Assembly: GCF_036327755.1 (NCBI RefSeq)
Contig: NZ_CP109596.1
Coordinates: forward strand, 8,246,001 to 8,310,000
From: Nocardia sp. NBC_01503
GTDB lineage: Bacteria > Actinomycetota > Actinomycetes > Mycobacteriales > Mycobacteriaceae
Direction: 5' to 3'
Length of the DNA stretch: 64,000 bases
The notes beneath the pieces were generated by a model that saw only the letters and a program-made list of their open reading frames with translations, had not been told where the DNA came from and searched no databases. Position 1 is the first letter of the stretch, and each line of letters starts with the position of its first letter. The position numbers and the translations under genes were made by a program. Below, piece after piece: positions 1 through 8,163 of the stretch.

Positions 1-1
1 G

Positions 2-385
2 GCGATCATTCAGCCGCCGGCCCCCGCGCCGGTGGTAGCGCCCTGCGCCACCGAGGGTGCGCGGGTGTGTATGAGCCTGTCCGAGAACGAGGCCTGGCTC
101 ATGGAGAACGGCAAGGTCATCTACGGCCCCACCCCGATCTCGCACGGCCGCCCCGGTTTCGAGACACCCCCGGGGGTCTTCCACGTGGCCTCCAAGAAGG
201 AGTACCACTGGTCGACCATGCATAACGCCGAGATGAAGTGGGCCGTGTTCTTCAACGGCGATATCGCCACCCATATCGGCCCGATCGAAGAGCAGTCGCA
301 CGGCTGTATCCGCATGACACCCGAAGGCGCGGAGACCCTCTACCGCTGGGTCTCCCCCGGCGACATCATCGAGGTAGTCCACTAA
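2..385 (+). CDS. L,D-transpeptidase (YkuD fold), 5' end outside the window
   Basis: The reading frame is open from the first bases, so the N-terminus lies upstream; a GTG at 32 could be read as a start but would cut into the domain. The visible 127 residues are a YkuD catalytic domain: a tyrosine-tryptophan rich strand region, a conserved HIGP histidine and the signature SHGCIRM, whose cysteine is the acyl-accepting nucleophile. Family members cross-link peptidoglycan by 3-3 bonds outside the membrane. The domain is compact and ends soon after the catalytic motif (SPGDIIEVVH). A strong hairpin follows at 397-436. Without the N-terminus one cannot tell a cell-wall-bound enzyme from a small secreted one. 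Family call is firm; specific role is inferred. Confidence 0.85.
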   Translation, partial: AIIQPPAPAPVVAPCATEGARVCMSLSENEAWLMENGKVIYGPTPISHGRPGFETPPGVFHVASKKEYHWSTMHNAEMKWAVFFNGDIATHIGPIEEQSHGCIRMTPEGAETLYRWVSPGDIIEVVH

Positions 386-396
386 TTCGCGACAGT

Positions 397-436
397 GCGC
401 TCATGGCGGCCACGTAAAACTCCCCGCCATGAGCGC
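397..436. terminator. Convergent hairpin terminator
   Basis: A perfect 13-bp stem (397-409 with 424-436) with a 14-nt loop sits between the stop of the transpeptidase gene and the stop of the convergent dehydrogenase. No T tract follows, as is common in actinobacteria. It could serve both strands. Confidence 0.6.
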
Positions 437-462
437 CACGCGAAAGCCCCGGGAACCCGATC

Positions 463-1209
463 TCACCAGGGCAGTCGGCCGTAACCGCCCTGCTCATCCC
501 ATTCGAAACCCCAGAGTTGGCCCGACGGGCCGTCTTCCGGGAGGGTGGCCAGATAGACCGAGGGCTCGGCGCCCTGCGCCGGGGTGCGGAACCCGCTGTG
601 GTGATTGAGATCGGTGGCGCAGTAGCCGGGGTTGGCGGCATTGACCTTGATCGGGGTGCCCCAGAGTTCCTTGGCGTACATGGCGGTCACCATGTTCAGG
701 GCGGACTTCGAGGAGGGGTAGGAGATCGCGGCCAGCTGCCACATCGGACCCTCGGGATTCATCATCAGTTCCAGGGATCCGACTTCACTGGAGACATTCA
801 CAATGCGGGCGGCCGCGGCGCGGCGCAGCAGCGGGAGCAGCGCATTGGTGACCGCCACGACCCCGAAGACATTGGTCTCGTAGACCTGACGCAGGGTCGC
901 CACCGTGGTGGAGGACGGTTTGCCGTCGAAATCCAGACCGCCGGTGATACCGGCATTGTTGATCAGAATGTCGAGACTGCCGAACTCGGAGTCGATCCAT
1001 TCGGCGGCGCGGGCGATGGAGTCGGCGTCGGTGACATCGAGGTGGACGAAGTGCGCCTGTGCGCCTTCGGCTTTCACACTGTCGACGGCGGCCTGGCCGA
1101 GGTCCTTATCGCGGGCCGCCATCAGCACGGTGATGCCGCGAGCGGCGAGTTGGCGGGCGGTTTCGAATCCGATGCCCTTATTGGCTCCGGTAATGAGCGC
1201 TGTGGTCAT
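463..1209 (-). CDS. Short-chain dehydrogenase/reductase (SDR)
   Basis: A 248-residue classical SDR. The nucleotide-binding motif TGANKGIG lies at residues 7-14, NNAG near residue 86, and the active-site pair YPSSK in the second half, with a conserved serine about 20 residues earlier (VNVSSEVGS). Expected to be a soluble NAD(P)-dependent oxidoreductase; the substrate is unknown. The ATG at 1209 was chosen because the longer open frame upstream reads back through the promoter of the divergent regulator. The first 12 codons and the promoter lie inside the 258-bp repeat 1174-1431 and are duplicated at 8333-8368. The gene was probably once divergent to the HTH regulator now at 8454-9287, which may control it, as is common for SDR/HTH pairs. 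Confidence 0.9.
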   Translation of the reverse strand: MTTALITGANKGIGFETARQLAARGITVLMAARDKDLGQAAVDSVKAEGAQAHFVHLDVTDADSIARAAEWIDSEFGSLDILINNAGITGGLDFDGKPSSTTVATLRQVYETNVFGVVAVTNALLPLLRRAAAARIVNVSSEVGSLELMMNPEGPMWQLAAISYPSSKSALNMVTAMYAKELWGTPIKVNAANPGYCATDLNHHSGFRTPAQGAEPSVYLATLPEDGPSGQLWGFEWDEQGGYGRLPW

Positions 1210-1431
1210 GACAGCAGCATTGCGCCGCCGCGGTTGTGCAGGGAGGACCAAGTTGTACCACCCACGGCGCGCCCGCAGCACCGACACTGGAGGAATGGCG
1301 GATCGAAGCGCACTGGCCGAATTCCTGCGCACCCGGCGGAACCGATTGCGGCCCAGCGATGTCGGACTACCCGAGGGGAACAATCGGCGCGCCCCCGGAC
1401 TGCGGCGACAGGAGGTCGCACAGTTGGCGGG
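1174..1431. repeat. 258-bp direct repeat, left copy
   Basis: Identical to 8333-8590 except for one base (1226 C, 8385 T), offset 7159. It contains the first 12 codons of the SDR gene on the minus strand, the shared intergenic promoter (1210-1294) and the first 45 codons of an HTH regulator on the plus strand. Identity stops abruptly at both edges (1173/8332 and 1432/8591). Confidence 0.95.
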
Positions 1432-1465
1432 GGGCCATGTTGGTCACGCACTCCCCGACTGCTGA
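1295..1465 (+). pseudogene. Truncated 5' copy of the HTH regulator
   Basis: From the ATG at 1295 the frame matches the first 45 residues of the intact regulator at 8454 (start MADRSALAEF, ending in QEVAQLAG). After base 1431 it runs into unrelated sequence and stops at 1463-1465 after ten foreign residues. The second half of the HTH and the whole ligand-binding part are missing, so it cannot be functional as a regulator. It marks the left border of the insertion. Confidence 0.9.
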
Positions 1466-1541
1466 CCGGGAGGTGTGCGACCGCCCGCGGGTGTAGGCGC
1501 TCAGCTACTGTAACCAGTTCTCCATTTCGAATGTCGAACGG

Positions 1542-2426
1542 CTATTCAGGCAGGTCACCTCGATGTAAGCGGTCGAGCACAGATTCGGAAGCCAGCTCTC
1601 GGCGCGCCTCGGGGTGCTTCCAATAGAACCGGACGAGGTGGAATAGCAAAGCAGGATCTACCGAGAGAACGCCCGGGTGCAGGTCAAGACTCTGTTCATA
1701 GAAGCTGCGCTGCATACGGTCTAGCAAACTCCGCCCGATCTCAACGTGGACCCTCTCGCCAGGCACGGGAGCGACCCGTACTACGCGAGAATTATTGACG
1801 ATGCATGGTCGAACATCTCCTATCTCATCCCAGCGAATCGACCGAGCGGAAGATCCTAGCGACAATTCAATCCCGTATTCGCTCAACAGAATCGAATCGT
1901 GTTCCCTTCGCCAGCTCATCAGATAGCGCGCCATGAAGATTGCCAACGCCAAGCCTGCGGCGGAAACGCCGAACCCGCCGATGATAAGAGCTGCGTGCAT
2001 CGAATCGCTGGCTTCCGGAACTTCAGCCAGAAAGAGCACGCCTCTCGCAATCAAGAACACCGACGCGATAGCGAGCCAGGCTGTCAGCAGCATCTTCCAT
2101 GCGGCAAGAAACGTGAGGCGCAGTCCGGCCCTGTCGGAGTCACTATGCGCCGGAAGCATACTGCGCGGCAGTAATCTTCGCCGTACTCGGACGTGCGGAG
2201 CAGCCAACCCGACGAACGTAATGAACAGCAGACATCCAATTAGACCGAATATCGCATGGACCGAATCGCCACGACCTGCAAAATCGTAGGCATAGTACGC
2301 TGCGATGATGATGCCGAGGACAAACACAGCGATGGACAGTAGTAGGCGCGCCGGGGGCCTCTCTGCACCCCATTCAGACGGCCACGACAGCAAATTTCCT
2401 TCAGCGTCAGCGCTTCCTGTCAACAA
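1542..2426 (-). CDS. Multi-pass membrane protein with a cytosolic PH-like domain; likely immunity protein
   Basis: A 294-residue protein. Two hydrophobic segments lie at about residues 27-47 and 56-74, and two more at about 106-130 and 142-167. A soluble C-terminal part follows, in which a run such as ILLSEYGIEL and a later RWDEIGDV resemble bacterial PH-like domains of membrane proteins. The TTG start at 2426 is supported by GAGGAG six bases upstream. It begins 22 bp after the stop of the T7SS substrate and is the last gene of that operon, the usual place for an immunity gene. The substrate ends in a glycine zipper likely to act on membranes, so a polytopic membrane immunity protein would fit. 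No family name is certain; immunity is inferred from context. Composition is clearly lower in GC than surrounding genes. Confidence 0.7.
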   Translation of the reverse strand: MLTGSADAEGNLLSWPSEWGAERPPARLLLSIAVFVLGIIIAAYYAYDFAGRGDSVHAIFGLIGCLLFITFVGLAAPHVRVRRRLLPRSMLPAHSDSDRAGLRLTFLAAWKMLLTAWLAIASVFLIARGVLFLAEVPEASDSMHAALIIGGFGVSAAGLALAIFMARYLMSWRREHDSILLSEYGIELSLGSSARSIRWDEIGDVRPCIVNNSRVVRVAPVPGERVHVEIGRSLLDRMQRSFYEQSLDLHPGVLSVDPALLFHLVRFYWKHPEARRELASESVLDRLHRGDLPE

Positions 2427-2448
2427 TTTCTCCTCGCGACCTCAGATG

Positions 2449-4395
2449 TCAGTTGAATGGCTTCTCGGCGATGGTTCCTGCGTATGAACCCAGGGCGAGA
2501 CCTCCGGCTGCCGCACCGACACCTGCGCAGAATGCTGCACCGATTGGTCCCAATGGCGCGCAGGCCAAGCCACCGACGTACGCGCCAGCTTCCGCGCCAG
2601 CCCAGCCGCCAATGGTAGCTCCCACGGTGTTTGCAATTGCAGCCTGACCAGACTTCGTATGATTTGCCCAGTCTTCGTAGTTCATATACGCGTTGGTTCC
2701 GATCAGGGCAGGCCAGCCCGCAAGCTTTGCGTCAGCTTTCAAGGTGTCGGCCAGAGCGAATCTAGCGCTGGCATCAGTAGCGGAGTCCATTGCGCCGACG
2801 AATGCCTTCCCTGCACCCGGAATTCCCGAGTCGAGCATACTCAACGCCCGAGTCTGAGCTGCCATAGAATTCTCCACCGACTTCGCTGCCTGCTCGGCCA
2901 TGGATGAACCCGCGCTACTAGCCCACACGCTGGTCGCGGTCGCCGCAGTACCGATCTGATTTCCGACGGTATGCTGTTCGAGGCCACTTCGAGTCGAGTC
3001 AACCATGGTGTTCCACTGAGAGCCAGACCATGATTTGACCACATCCCAAGCGGATTCATGTGGCGCACCCGATTTCGCTTGGCTTGGATCATATTCGAGA
3101 ATCGAACCGTCCTGGAATCGGGTCACGACACGTCCGTCGGCAAGTTGAGCCGTATGCGCGGTCTGACCGTCGGGGTAGGTAGTAGAAATTGAGCCGTCGG
3201 TGTTCAGGACTGATTGCATCCCAGCGGAATTCGACGTTCCAACCAATTGTGGTTGACCGTCGGCTCCCTGGACATATTGTTCAAACGCGCGAAACCCATC
3301 CGGTCGCTGCCACTGGCGGTCGATTACACCGTTCTCGCCGTACAGGTCGGTAACCACACCTCCGTTCTGGGGATAGGTCTCCGACACCACTCGCCCGAGT
3401 GAACCGTCCTCGTTGACCGCCTGCGTAATCGATCGACCCTCGCCAGTCGAAGTTGTTTGCAGCCGCTGCGTTTTGCCATCCGGCCCGGTCACCTTCACAT
3501 CGGTAATCCCGGAGCCGTCGGTCCGGGGCGTGGACACAGTCGTCGTCGATGGGCCGCCGTTGGTGGTCGAGGTGGTGATGGTCGATCCATCGGGCTGTTT
3601 CGCCGTGGTGCTGACCGTGACCGTGCCGTCCGGATTGGGGGTGATCGTCTCAGTTGATCCGTCGGCCAACGTGGTCGTCACCGGAATGCCGTTCTGCAAC
3701 GAGAACATGGCTCCGACCGGAGTGAAATCCGGTGGTAGTTCGGATGGTTGCGCGGTCTCGGGGTCTACCAGCCCGGGGAACAGCATTCGTATCGCTTTGC
3801 TGGATGCTTCGGTCAGCACAAGCCGCGTCAATTGGGACTTGGCCAGATCGAGCGCGGTCTTGGCGGCGACGGCGACGTTGTTGGCAGTCTGCAATGCGGC
3901 TTTCATGATCGGCCGCTGTTCTGCCGCCGCGTAATCCAATTGCAGGATGGCGGCGGCGACATACCCCGGGACGCCGTCGTTGTTTCCGTTTTTCTTGGCG
4001 GTCGAGATGAGCGAGTTCCGCATGGTCTCGGCGTTGACGTTGCCGTCGTCGTATACGTCGAACCCCATGTTCTTGATGTTCGTGCGGGTGTTGAGGACGT
4101 TGTCCTTGGCGTTGGACAGCTGGGGCTCGTACGTGGTGTAGAGCTGGTCGATGCTGTCGATCTTGTCGACGATGTGCGTACCGGCGGTGTTCTCCTTCGC
4201 CACTCGTGTGGCGGCGGAGCTGGCACCGGGGCCGTTCCACGATTCGGCCAGATCATCCTGTTCGGTGAGCATCGACTGCAACAACGACCGCCCCTCGGTC
4301 ACGACCGTGGCCAGGTTGGTGGCGTCGGTGCCGAGTGCGCCGGGGTTCCACTTCTCGACTTGCGAGATCAGTAGAGCAGGCTGCTCACCGGTCAC
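2449..4395 (-). CDS. Large T7SS substrate, candidate membrane-active toxin
   Basis: A 648-residue protein in four parts. Residues 1-110 are helical with W16 and W53 (SWNG), like the WXG100/EspB-type N-termini of ESX substrates. Residues 110-205 are also helical. Residues 230-435 are Thr/Ser/Gly/Asp-rich with many spaced DG turns (ADGST, PDGTV, EDGSL, TDGSI, PDGQT, QDGSI), suggesting a repetitive beta structure. The tail at about 585-640 is a glycine zipper (GATIGGWAGAEAGAYVGG, later GVGAAAGGLALG). Such tails occur in T7SS toxins that depolarise membranes, for example TspA of Staphylococcus. The GTG start at 4395 overlaps the stop of the WXG100-like gene by four bases, so the two are translationally coupled. 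It could instead be a surface or scaffold protein. No enzymatic motif was seen. Confidence 0.75.
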   Translation of the reverse strand: MTGEQPALLISQVEKWNPGALGTDATNLATVVTEGRSLLQSMLTEQDDLAESWNGPGASSAATRVAKENTAGTHIVDKIDSIDQLYTTYEPQLSNAKDNVLNTRTNIKNMGFDVYDDGNVNAETMRNSLISTAKKNGNNDGVPGYVAAAILQLDYAAAEQRPIMKAALQTANNVAVAAKTALDLAKSQLTRLVLTEASSKAIRMLFPGLVDPETAQPSELPPDFTPVGAMFSLQNGIPVTTTLADGSTETITPNPDGTVTVSTTAKQPDGSTITTSTTNGGPSTTTVSTPRTDGSGITDVKVTGPDGKTQRLQTTSTGEGRSITQAVNEDGSLGRVVSETYPQNGGVVTDLYGENGVIDRQWQRPDGFRAFEQYVQGADGQPQLVGTSNSAGMQSVLNTDGSISTTYPDGQTAHTAQLADGRVVTRFQDGSILEYDPSQAKSGAPHESAWDVVKSWSGSQWNTMVDSTRSGLEQHTVGNQIGTAATATSVWASSAGSSMAEQAAKSVENSMAAQTRALSMLDSGIPGAGKAFVGAMDSATDASARFALADTLKADAKLAGWPALIGTNAYMNYEDWANHTKSGQAAIANTVGATIGGWAGAEAGAYVGGLACAPLGPIGAAFCAGVGAAAGGLALGSYAGTIAEKPFN

Positions 4396-4688
4396 TGCAA
4401 GCCGCCCATCGCCCTGAATCCGGCGGCGAGGTCGTCGTCTGTGATCTCGTAGGTGCCGCCCGCGCCGCGAGCTATGTCGGCCATCTCATCCGGGCGGGAC
4501 GCGAAACTTTTCAACGCCGACTGCACCCCATCTCGGATGCTGGTTACGCTGGCACCCAACTCGGTGCCGGGAAACGCCTCGCTGGCGTCGGCGGTCGCCT
4601 TGCCCGCGACCTCGCGGAGGTCGTCGGCCAACCCGTCCAGCCATTTCGCCCACGCTCGCAACGCATCCGGGTCGACTTTGAACGACAC
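4392..4688 (-). CDS. WXG100/EspC-like small T7SS partner
   Basis: A 98-residue, mostly helical protein (start MSFKVDPDAL). Two tryptophans lie at positions 13 and 16 (AWAKWLDGL), F39-P-G-T sits at the hairpin region, and there is a short C-terminal tail. Size and pattern match the EspC/DUF2580-like small proteins encoded before ESX substrates. The GTG start at 4688 has GGGGG four bases upstream. It overlaps the large substrate gene by four bases, as expected for a pair that folds and is secreted together. It lacks a classical central WXG, so the name is by likeness and context. Confidence 0.75.
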   Translation of the reverse strand: MSFKVDPDALRAWAKWLDGLADDLREVAGKATADASEAFPGTELGASVTSIRDGVQSALKSFASRPDEMADIARGAGGTYEITDDDLAAGFRAMGGLQ

Positions 4689-4791
4689 GATTCCCCCTTA
4701 CACACAACAGATTTCGGGCCGACTATATCTGGTCACCGCGCCGTGTACCTCCCGTCGGGCTGCTCGTTCGGCAGGACGCGACCGTGTTCTA

Positions 4792-5292
4792 TCAGTCGTC
4801 GGCGGCGACCCGCGACCTGCCGTGGATGTAGGCACTGTCGGGGTCGTACCCCATGTCGGTGGACGCGGCCGGTCCGGGTGAATCGAGGTCCGGGGCATCG
4901 TGAATCTGCTTGACCATGCGCGTCACTCGCGGATCCGCGGCGATTTCGCTCGCGACGTCACCCACCTGACTCTGCGCCTGGTCCCGGGCTCTGTTGATCA
5001 TCTCGGCGAGCATCGCACCGAGGCGGTTGCCGCCTGGAAAGTACCGCTCGTCGAGTAGGACCGCGACGACATGGCCGTTGGCCTTCACGTCTACGGCGAC
5101 GCCGTCTCCTCTGATAACGGCGTGGCTTTCGGCCACGGCTTTCGTCAACCGATCTACCCGCGCGACCAGCGACTCCGAGTGCTGTTGTGGAGAACTCGGC
5201 GGCTTCTGCCGCGCGGACGACCGGGCGGCAGGCGATGGCTGATCGTCCCAGTCGTCCTTGAAGTCTCCGAAGTGCGTGTGATTGATCACCAT
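4792..5292 (-). CDS. YbaB/EbfC-like protein of a T7SS cluster
   Basis: About 166 residues. A Pro/Ser/Gln-rich N-terminal 40 residues is followed by a heptad-like helix and the stretch VDVKANGHVVAVLLDERYF, with a further helix (AMLAEMINRARDQAQ). This order (helix, strands, helix) is like YbaB/EbfC DNA-binding proteins, many of which precede WXG100 genes in Nocardia and Mycobacterium. The ATG at 5292 was preferred; an in-frame TTG at 5319 is possible but has no good ribosome site. The C-terminal 35 residues are acidic and probably disordered. It is the first gene of the four-gene operon running to 1542. Role (nucleoid or T7SS-accessory) is not established. Confidence 0.6.
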   Translation of the reverse strand: MVINHTHFGDFKDDWDDQPSPAARSSARQKPPSSPQQHSESLVARVDRLTKAVAESHAVIRGDGVAVDVKANGHVVAVLLDERYFPGGNRLGAMLAEMINRARDQAQSQVGDVASEIAADPRVTRMVKQIHDAPDLDSPGPAASTDMGYDPDSAYIHGRSRVAADD

Positions 5293-5396
5293 TGCCGTGG
5301 GTGGCACCCCCTCAACCAATTCGGGTCAGCGCGGACTTTATCAGCAACTGAACGGTTGGCCAATGATGAAGAAGCGCTAGCTATCTCAGCAGCGCC

Positions 5397-5434
5397 AACC
5401 CATGCGCACGTCGAAAACCCATGCGCACGTCGAA
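5397..5434. repeat. Perfect 19-bp tandem repeat in a promoter region
   Basis: Two adjacent identical copies of aacccatgcgcacgtcgaa, about 105 bp upstream of the start of the YbaB-T7SS operon on the minus strand. The core tgcgcacg is nearly palindromic. It may be a paired operator for the operon; no other copy was noticed in the window. Confidence 0.5.
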
Positions 5435-5509
5435 GTTGATCGGCCACCGTCTCGGCGGGGCTGGCACGCGCCGGTCACGCAAGGCGTGTTCAGAGGCCAG
5501 TGATTGTCT

Positions 5510-6091
5510 TCATCTGAGGTCGCGAATCAGGACGTCGAGGCGTGGGGCCTCAGGCCATCGCGGGCGCAGCGTGCCAACTCGACGCCAGCCCCATTTGAGG
5601 TATTTGGCGTAAGCGCGCGAGTTGTCCGGCTCGACAAGCAATGTCGCTCGTTCCTCGGGTCGGCGGTGGAGCAGGTCATCATGGAGGGCGCGCGCGATCC
5701 CGTGACCTTGATGCTCAGCGCACACCATAAGTTCGCTGAGTGCGAATGTGCGCCTACCGGTTTCGGCGATGAACTCGTCACGGTCGGCGTCTGGATCGTC
5801 GAGTTCGAGGTTGCCCCACCATGCGGCGTTGGGGCGAAGTGGCCAGCCCCAAGCCTGGCCGACTGGTTCGCCATCGATTCGCGCGATAACCAGCTCGAGC
5901 CGCGACATTTGGGCCGGGTTGGTGTACGCGTCGAACCGGGCCATGAATGCCTCGGGTTCGTCGAACGCGTCGCCGGATGCGATGGCCTCGACGTATGACC
6001 GCCGGTAGATGTCTTCGACGACGGCGCGCAACTCGCGCGCCTGGGCCTTGTCGTAGTGCTCGAATTCCAGGCCGACGGGCAGAGTAGTCAT
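5510..6091 (-). CDS. GNAT-family N-acetyltransferase
   Basis: 193 residues with the GNAT order: strand-rich centre (LELVIARIDGEPVG), a motif-A-like region FALSELMVCAEHQGHGIARA in which QGHGIA replaces the canonical Q/RxxGxG/A acetyl-CoA loop, then NSRAYAKYLKWGW near the C-terminus. Expected to move an acetyl group from acetyl-CoA to an amine; substrate unknown. The ATG at 6091 overlaps the stop of the upstream HTH regulator by four bases, so the two genes are coupled and their products may act together. Confidence 0.8.
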   Translation of the reverse strand: MTTLPVGLEFEHYDKAQARELRAVVEDIYRRSYVEAIASGDAFDEPEAFMARFDAYTNPAQMSRLELVIARIDGEPVGQAWGWPLRPNAAWWGNLELDDPDADRDEFIAETGRRTFALSELMVCAEHQGHGIARALHDDLLHRRPEERATLLVEPDNSRAYAKYLKWGWRRVGTLRPRWPEAPRLDVLIRDLR

Positions 6092-7425
6092 GCTGTCGTC
6101 GCTTTCGTCAGGAGGGCGTCGAACATTTCGGAAAACTCGCCGCCGACCGGGTTCTCATCGACGGACGCACGGATGGGCTCCAGGTTACGCAGCGTGCGAA
6201 TTGACGTCAGACCGGTCAGCGTGTGGAGGACGGGCACGGCCTCGGCGACTGCCCCACGAAGATCGCCCGCGCGCGCCCGGATGACGGCTCGCCAGGCGGC
6301 GATGTTGTTCACGTTTCGCGGAAAGCGTTCGATGTCGGCAACCGAGTCGAACAGCGCTATCGCACGGTCGTACTCCTCGAATTCGGCACGGCCTCGCGCC
6401 TCGTGCGCGGCGATCTCGGCCGGGGTGACGGCCCACAGCCAGCGCGGACACTCGTCGAGCGGCTCGAGATTGGACGCCTGATCCATCTCTCTCCACGCGG
6501 TGGCAATGGCGCGCTCGAATGCCGAACGCTCGCACAGGAGTCCGTACGCCTGCGCCTCACGTACAGCGATGAGAGCGTGAATTCGACCCGGCGGCGTGCC
6601 CCGCATGAGGTCCCTAGCGCGGGTCGCAAGGTTCAGTGCGACCTGTGGGCGAGCTCTACCACGCCGCGCGAGCCCAAACAGTTGGCCGCCGCCGATCAGG
6701 CAGGTACGTGTGATGAGGGCGGGGTCGTTGGCCTCGCATCCGAGGGCCATGGCATCGGCGTAGCAGCGGCGCGCGAGCGCCTGACGGTCGGCGTCGTAGG
6801 CCAGCCATCCGGCCATGACCGCCAATTCCCCTGTCGCGATCGTGAACGCGTCACCAGCGGCGGTGTCGTAGGTGCCAACCTCGCGCCAGTGCTTGGCCTT
6901 GGCCAACTCCATAACCGCATAATCCACCAGCCGCCCACCACCAAGACGTTGGTCCTCCAATTCCAGGGCCGCGACTCCCTCACGCAACCGGGTCACATCG
7001 GACATGCCGATCTGACCGGGCTTCGCCCCTAACAGCACGATCGCCGAACTCGCTAGCGCTGCCTTGCCAAAATCTCGTCGCCTCACGTCGTCATCTCCGA
7101 CTTCCCAGGAATACAGCCCGAATTGGGTACCGTCGGAATGTCCTTTGCTGGCAACACCTTCCGTGGTTTGCTCATCGGCGCCCGGGGCGGTCGTCCCCTT
7201 GCGAACCAGCTCCCAGAACCGAGCTCGTTGCTCGGGCTCGGCATCTGCGAGAACCTCGAACAACTGCCGCCGGTTAGCCTCACGCATGTTCTGGGTCTGT
7301 CCAGTCAGCCAGTCGCGATGTGCGCGCGCCGTAACCCCGATTCGCTTGCAGAACTCGACTTTGTTCATCCGCAGCGCCGCGCGAAGGGCTTCGAGTTCAT
7401 CTGGTGTCCAGTCGATATCGACCAT
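6088..7425 (-). CDS. HTH (XRE-like) regulator with helical repeats
   Basis: About 445 residues. Residues 1-60 form a Cro/C1-like HTH (MNKVEFCKRIGVTARAHRDW then the LTGQ recognition region). A linker (60-120) carries a basic RRRDFGKAAL followed by an Ala-rich hydrophobic run, and then come about 300 helical residues that look like degenerate tetratricopeptide repeats (many A-x-x-x-Y/W-x-x-A patterns). This architecture is a common actinobacterial signal-responsive regulator. The ATG at 7425 has GGAGAG upstream; an ATG at 7473 would add 16 residues. Coupled to the GNAT gene. The start of the + strand gene at 7654 lies 228 bp away, so one promoter region may serve both. Confidence 0.75.
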   Translation of the reverse strand: MVDIDWTPDELEALRAALRMNKVEFCKRIGVTARAHRDWLTGQTQNMREANRRQLFEVLADAEPEQRARFWELVRKGTTAPGADEQTTEGVASKGHSDGTQFGLYSWEVGDDDVRRRDFGKAALASSAIVLLGAKPGQIGMSDVTRLREGVAALELEDQRLGGGRLVDYAVMELAKAKHWREVGTYDTAAGDAFTIATGELAVMAGWLAYDADRQALARRCYADAMALGCEANDPALITRTCLIGGGQLFGLARRGRARPQVALNLATRARDLMRGTPPGRIHALIAVREAQAYGLLCERSAFERAIATAWREMDQASNLEPLDECPRWLWAVTPAEIAAHEARGRAEFEEYDRAIALFDSVADIERFPRNVNNIAAWRAVIRARAGDLRGAVAEAVPVLHTLTGLTSIRTLRNLEPIRASVDENPVGGEFSEMFDALLTKATTA

Positions 7426-7653
7426 GGGCTCTCCGGGTCGGTGCGGACGGTACTGGCGCGAAACTACCCTCATTCTTCCGCGTTCTTCTCTGGAAGTTCC
7501 CCGATCGTTGCGCGCAAGCTTAGATCAACCCCCGGTCCGAGGCGGACCTCCCGATTGCGGGGTTGAAATTTCGGACATACCGCAAACCTGAGACTGTTCA
7601 GTCTCTATTGCTGCTTGGCCCGGGCTGCTGCACCAACGAAGGACAGGGGCGAT

Positions 7654-8163
7654 ATGAACCGGCGCACACGGCTCTACGAATTCCCCGGGGGCGTGTTCGA
7701 ACTCCAGGCAAATGGAGACGATTCCGAGGATTACGACGGGTTCTATCTCCAATTCAAAGACTCTTACGTACTCGACGGACATGAGGAGAGAGGGGCTGTA
7801 ATGCGTTACAAGCCAACGTGTTTGGGCTACCTTCGGACTGATGTGTCCGGGTTGGCGCAACTGTGGGACCAGAGCCAGATCCGCAAGCTTGCAACGCGTT
7901 TGGGCTATGACTTCGCCGACATGGTGATCTATGACCCCCGCTTCGGGCGGCCACCGCTGGCGCGGCTGAAAGCGCAAGCGAGCCGGTTGGACGCCGAAGC
8001 GGTCATAGTCCCGAGCCTCGAACATTTCGAGGGCGCGGAGGTCCCGGGGACGCTGGTGGTCCAACTCGACGTGATCACCGTGACCCCGGAGGAGACCTAC
8101 GCCCGGCGAATGATGCCACCGGTCCGAGACCTCCCGCCGGTTCGCCGTGCCGATGGCGCGTAA
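7654..8163 (+). CDS. Hypothetical protein, weakly resolvase-N-terminus-like
   Basis: 169 residues; the ATG at 7654 is preceded by AGGGG at a good distance. The middle part (GYLRTDVSGLAQLWDQ, then KLATRLGYDF) followed by a two-strand tail recalls the fold order of the N-terminal domain of serine resolvases (Y-L-R-x-S, then a dinucleotide-like alpha/beta core). There is no convincing catalytic serine arginine set and no DNA-binding tail, so recombinase activity is unlikely. Similar short proteins are often seen next to HTH/helical-repeat regulators in Nocardia-like genomes. Function unknown. Confidence 0.6.
   Translation: MNRRTRLYEFPGGVFELQANGDDSEDYDGFYLQFKDSYVLDGHEERGAVMRYKPTCLGYLRTDVSGLAQLWDQSQIRKLATRLGYDFADMVIYDPRFGRPPLARLKAQASRLDAEAVIVPSLEHFEGAEVPGTLVVQLDVITVTPEETYARRMMPPVRDLPPVRRADGA

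Noticed and set aside
463..1383. A longer SDR start at 1383
   Set aside because: The added 58 residues are antisense to the regulator and promoter sequence and show no SDR character; the ATG at 1209 gives the classical start.
1174..1431. Transposon target-site duplication
   Set aside because: 258 bp is far too long, and no terminal inverted repeats or transposase gene were seen at the borders.
7654..8163. Serine recombinase
   Set aside because: Only a faint likeness in fold order; no catalytic Ser/Arg set and no DNA-binding tail.
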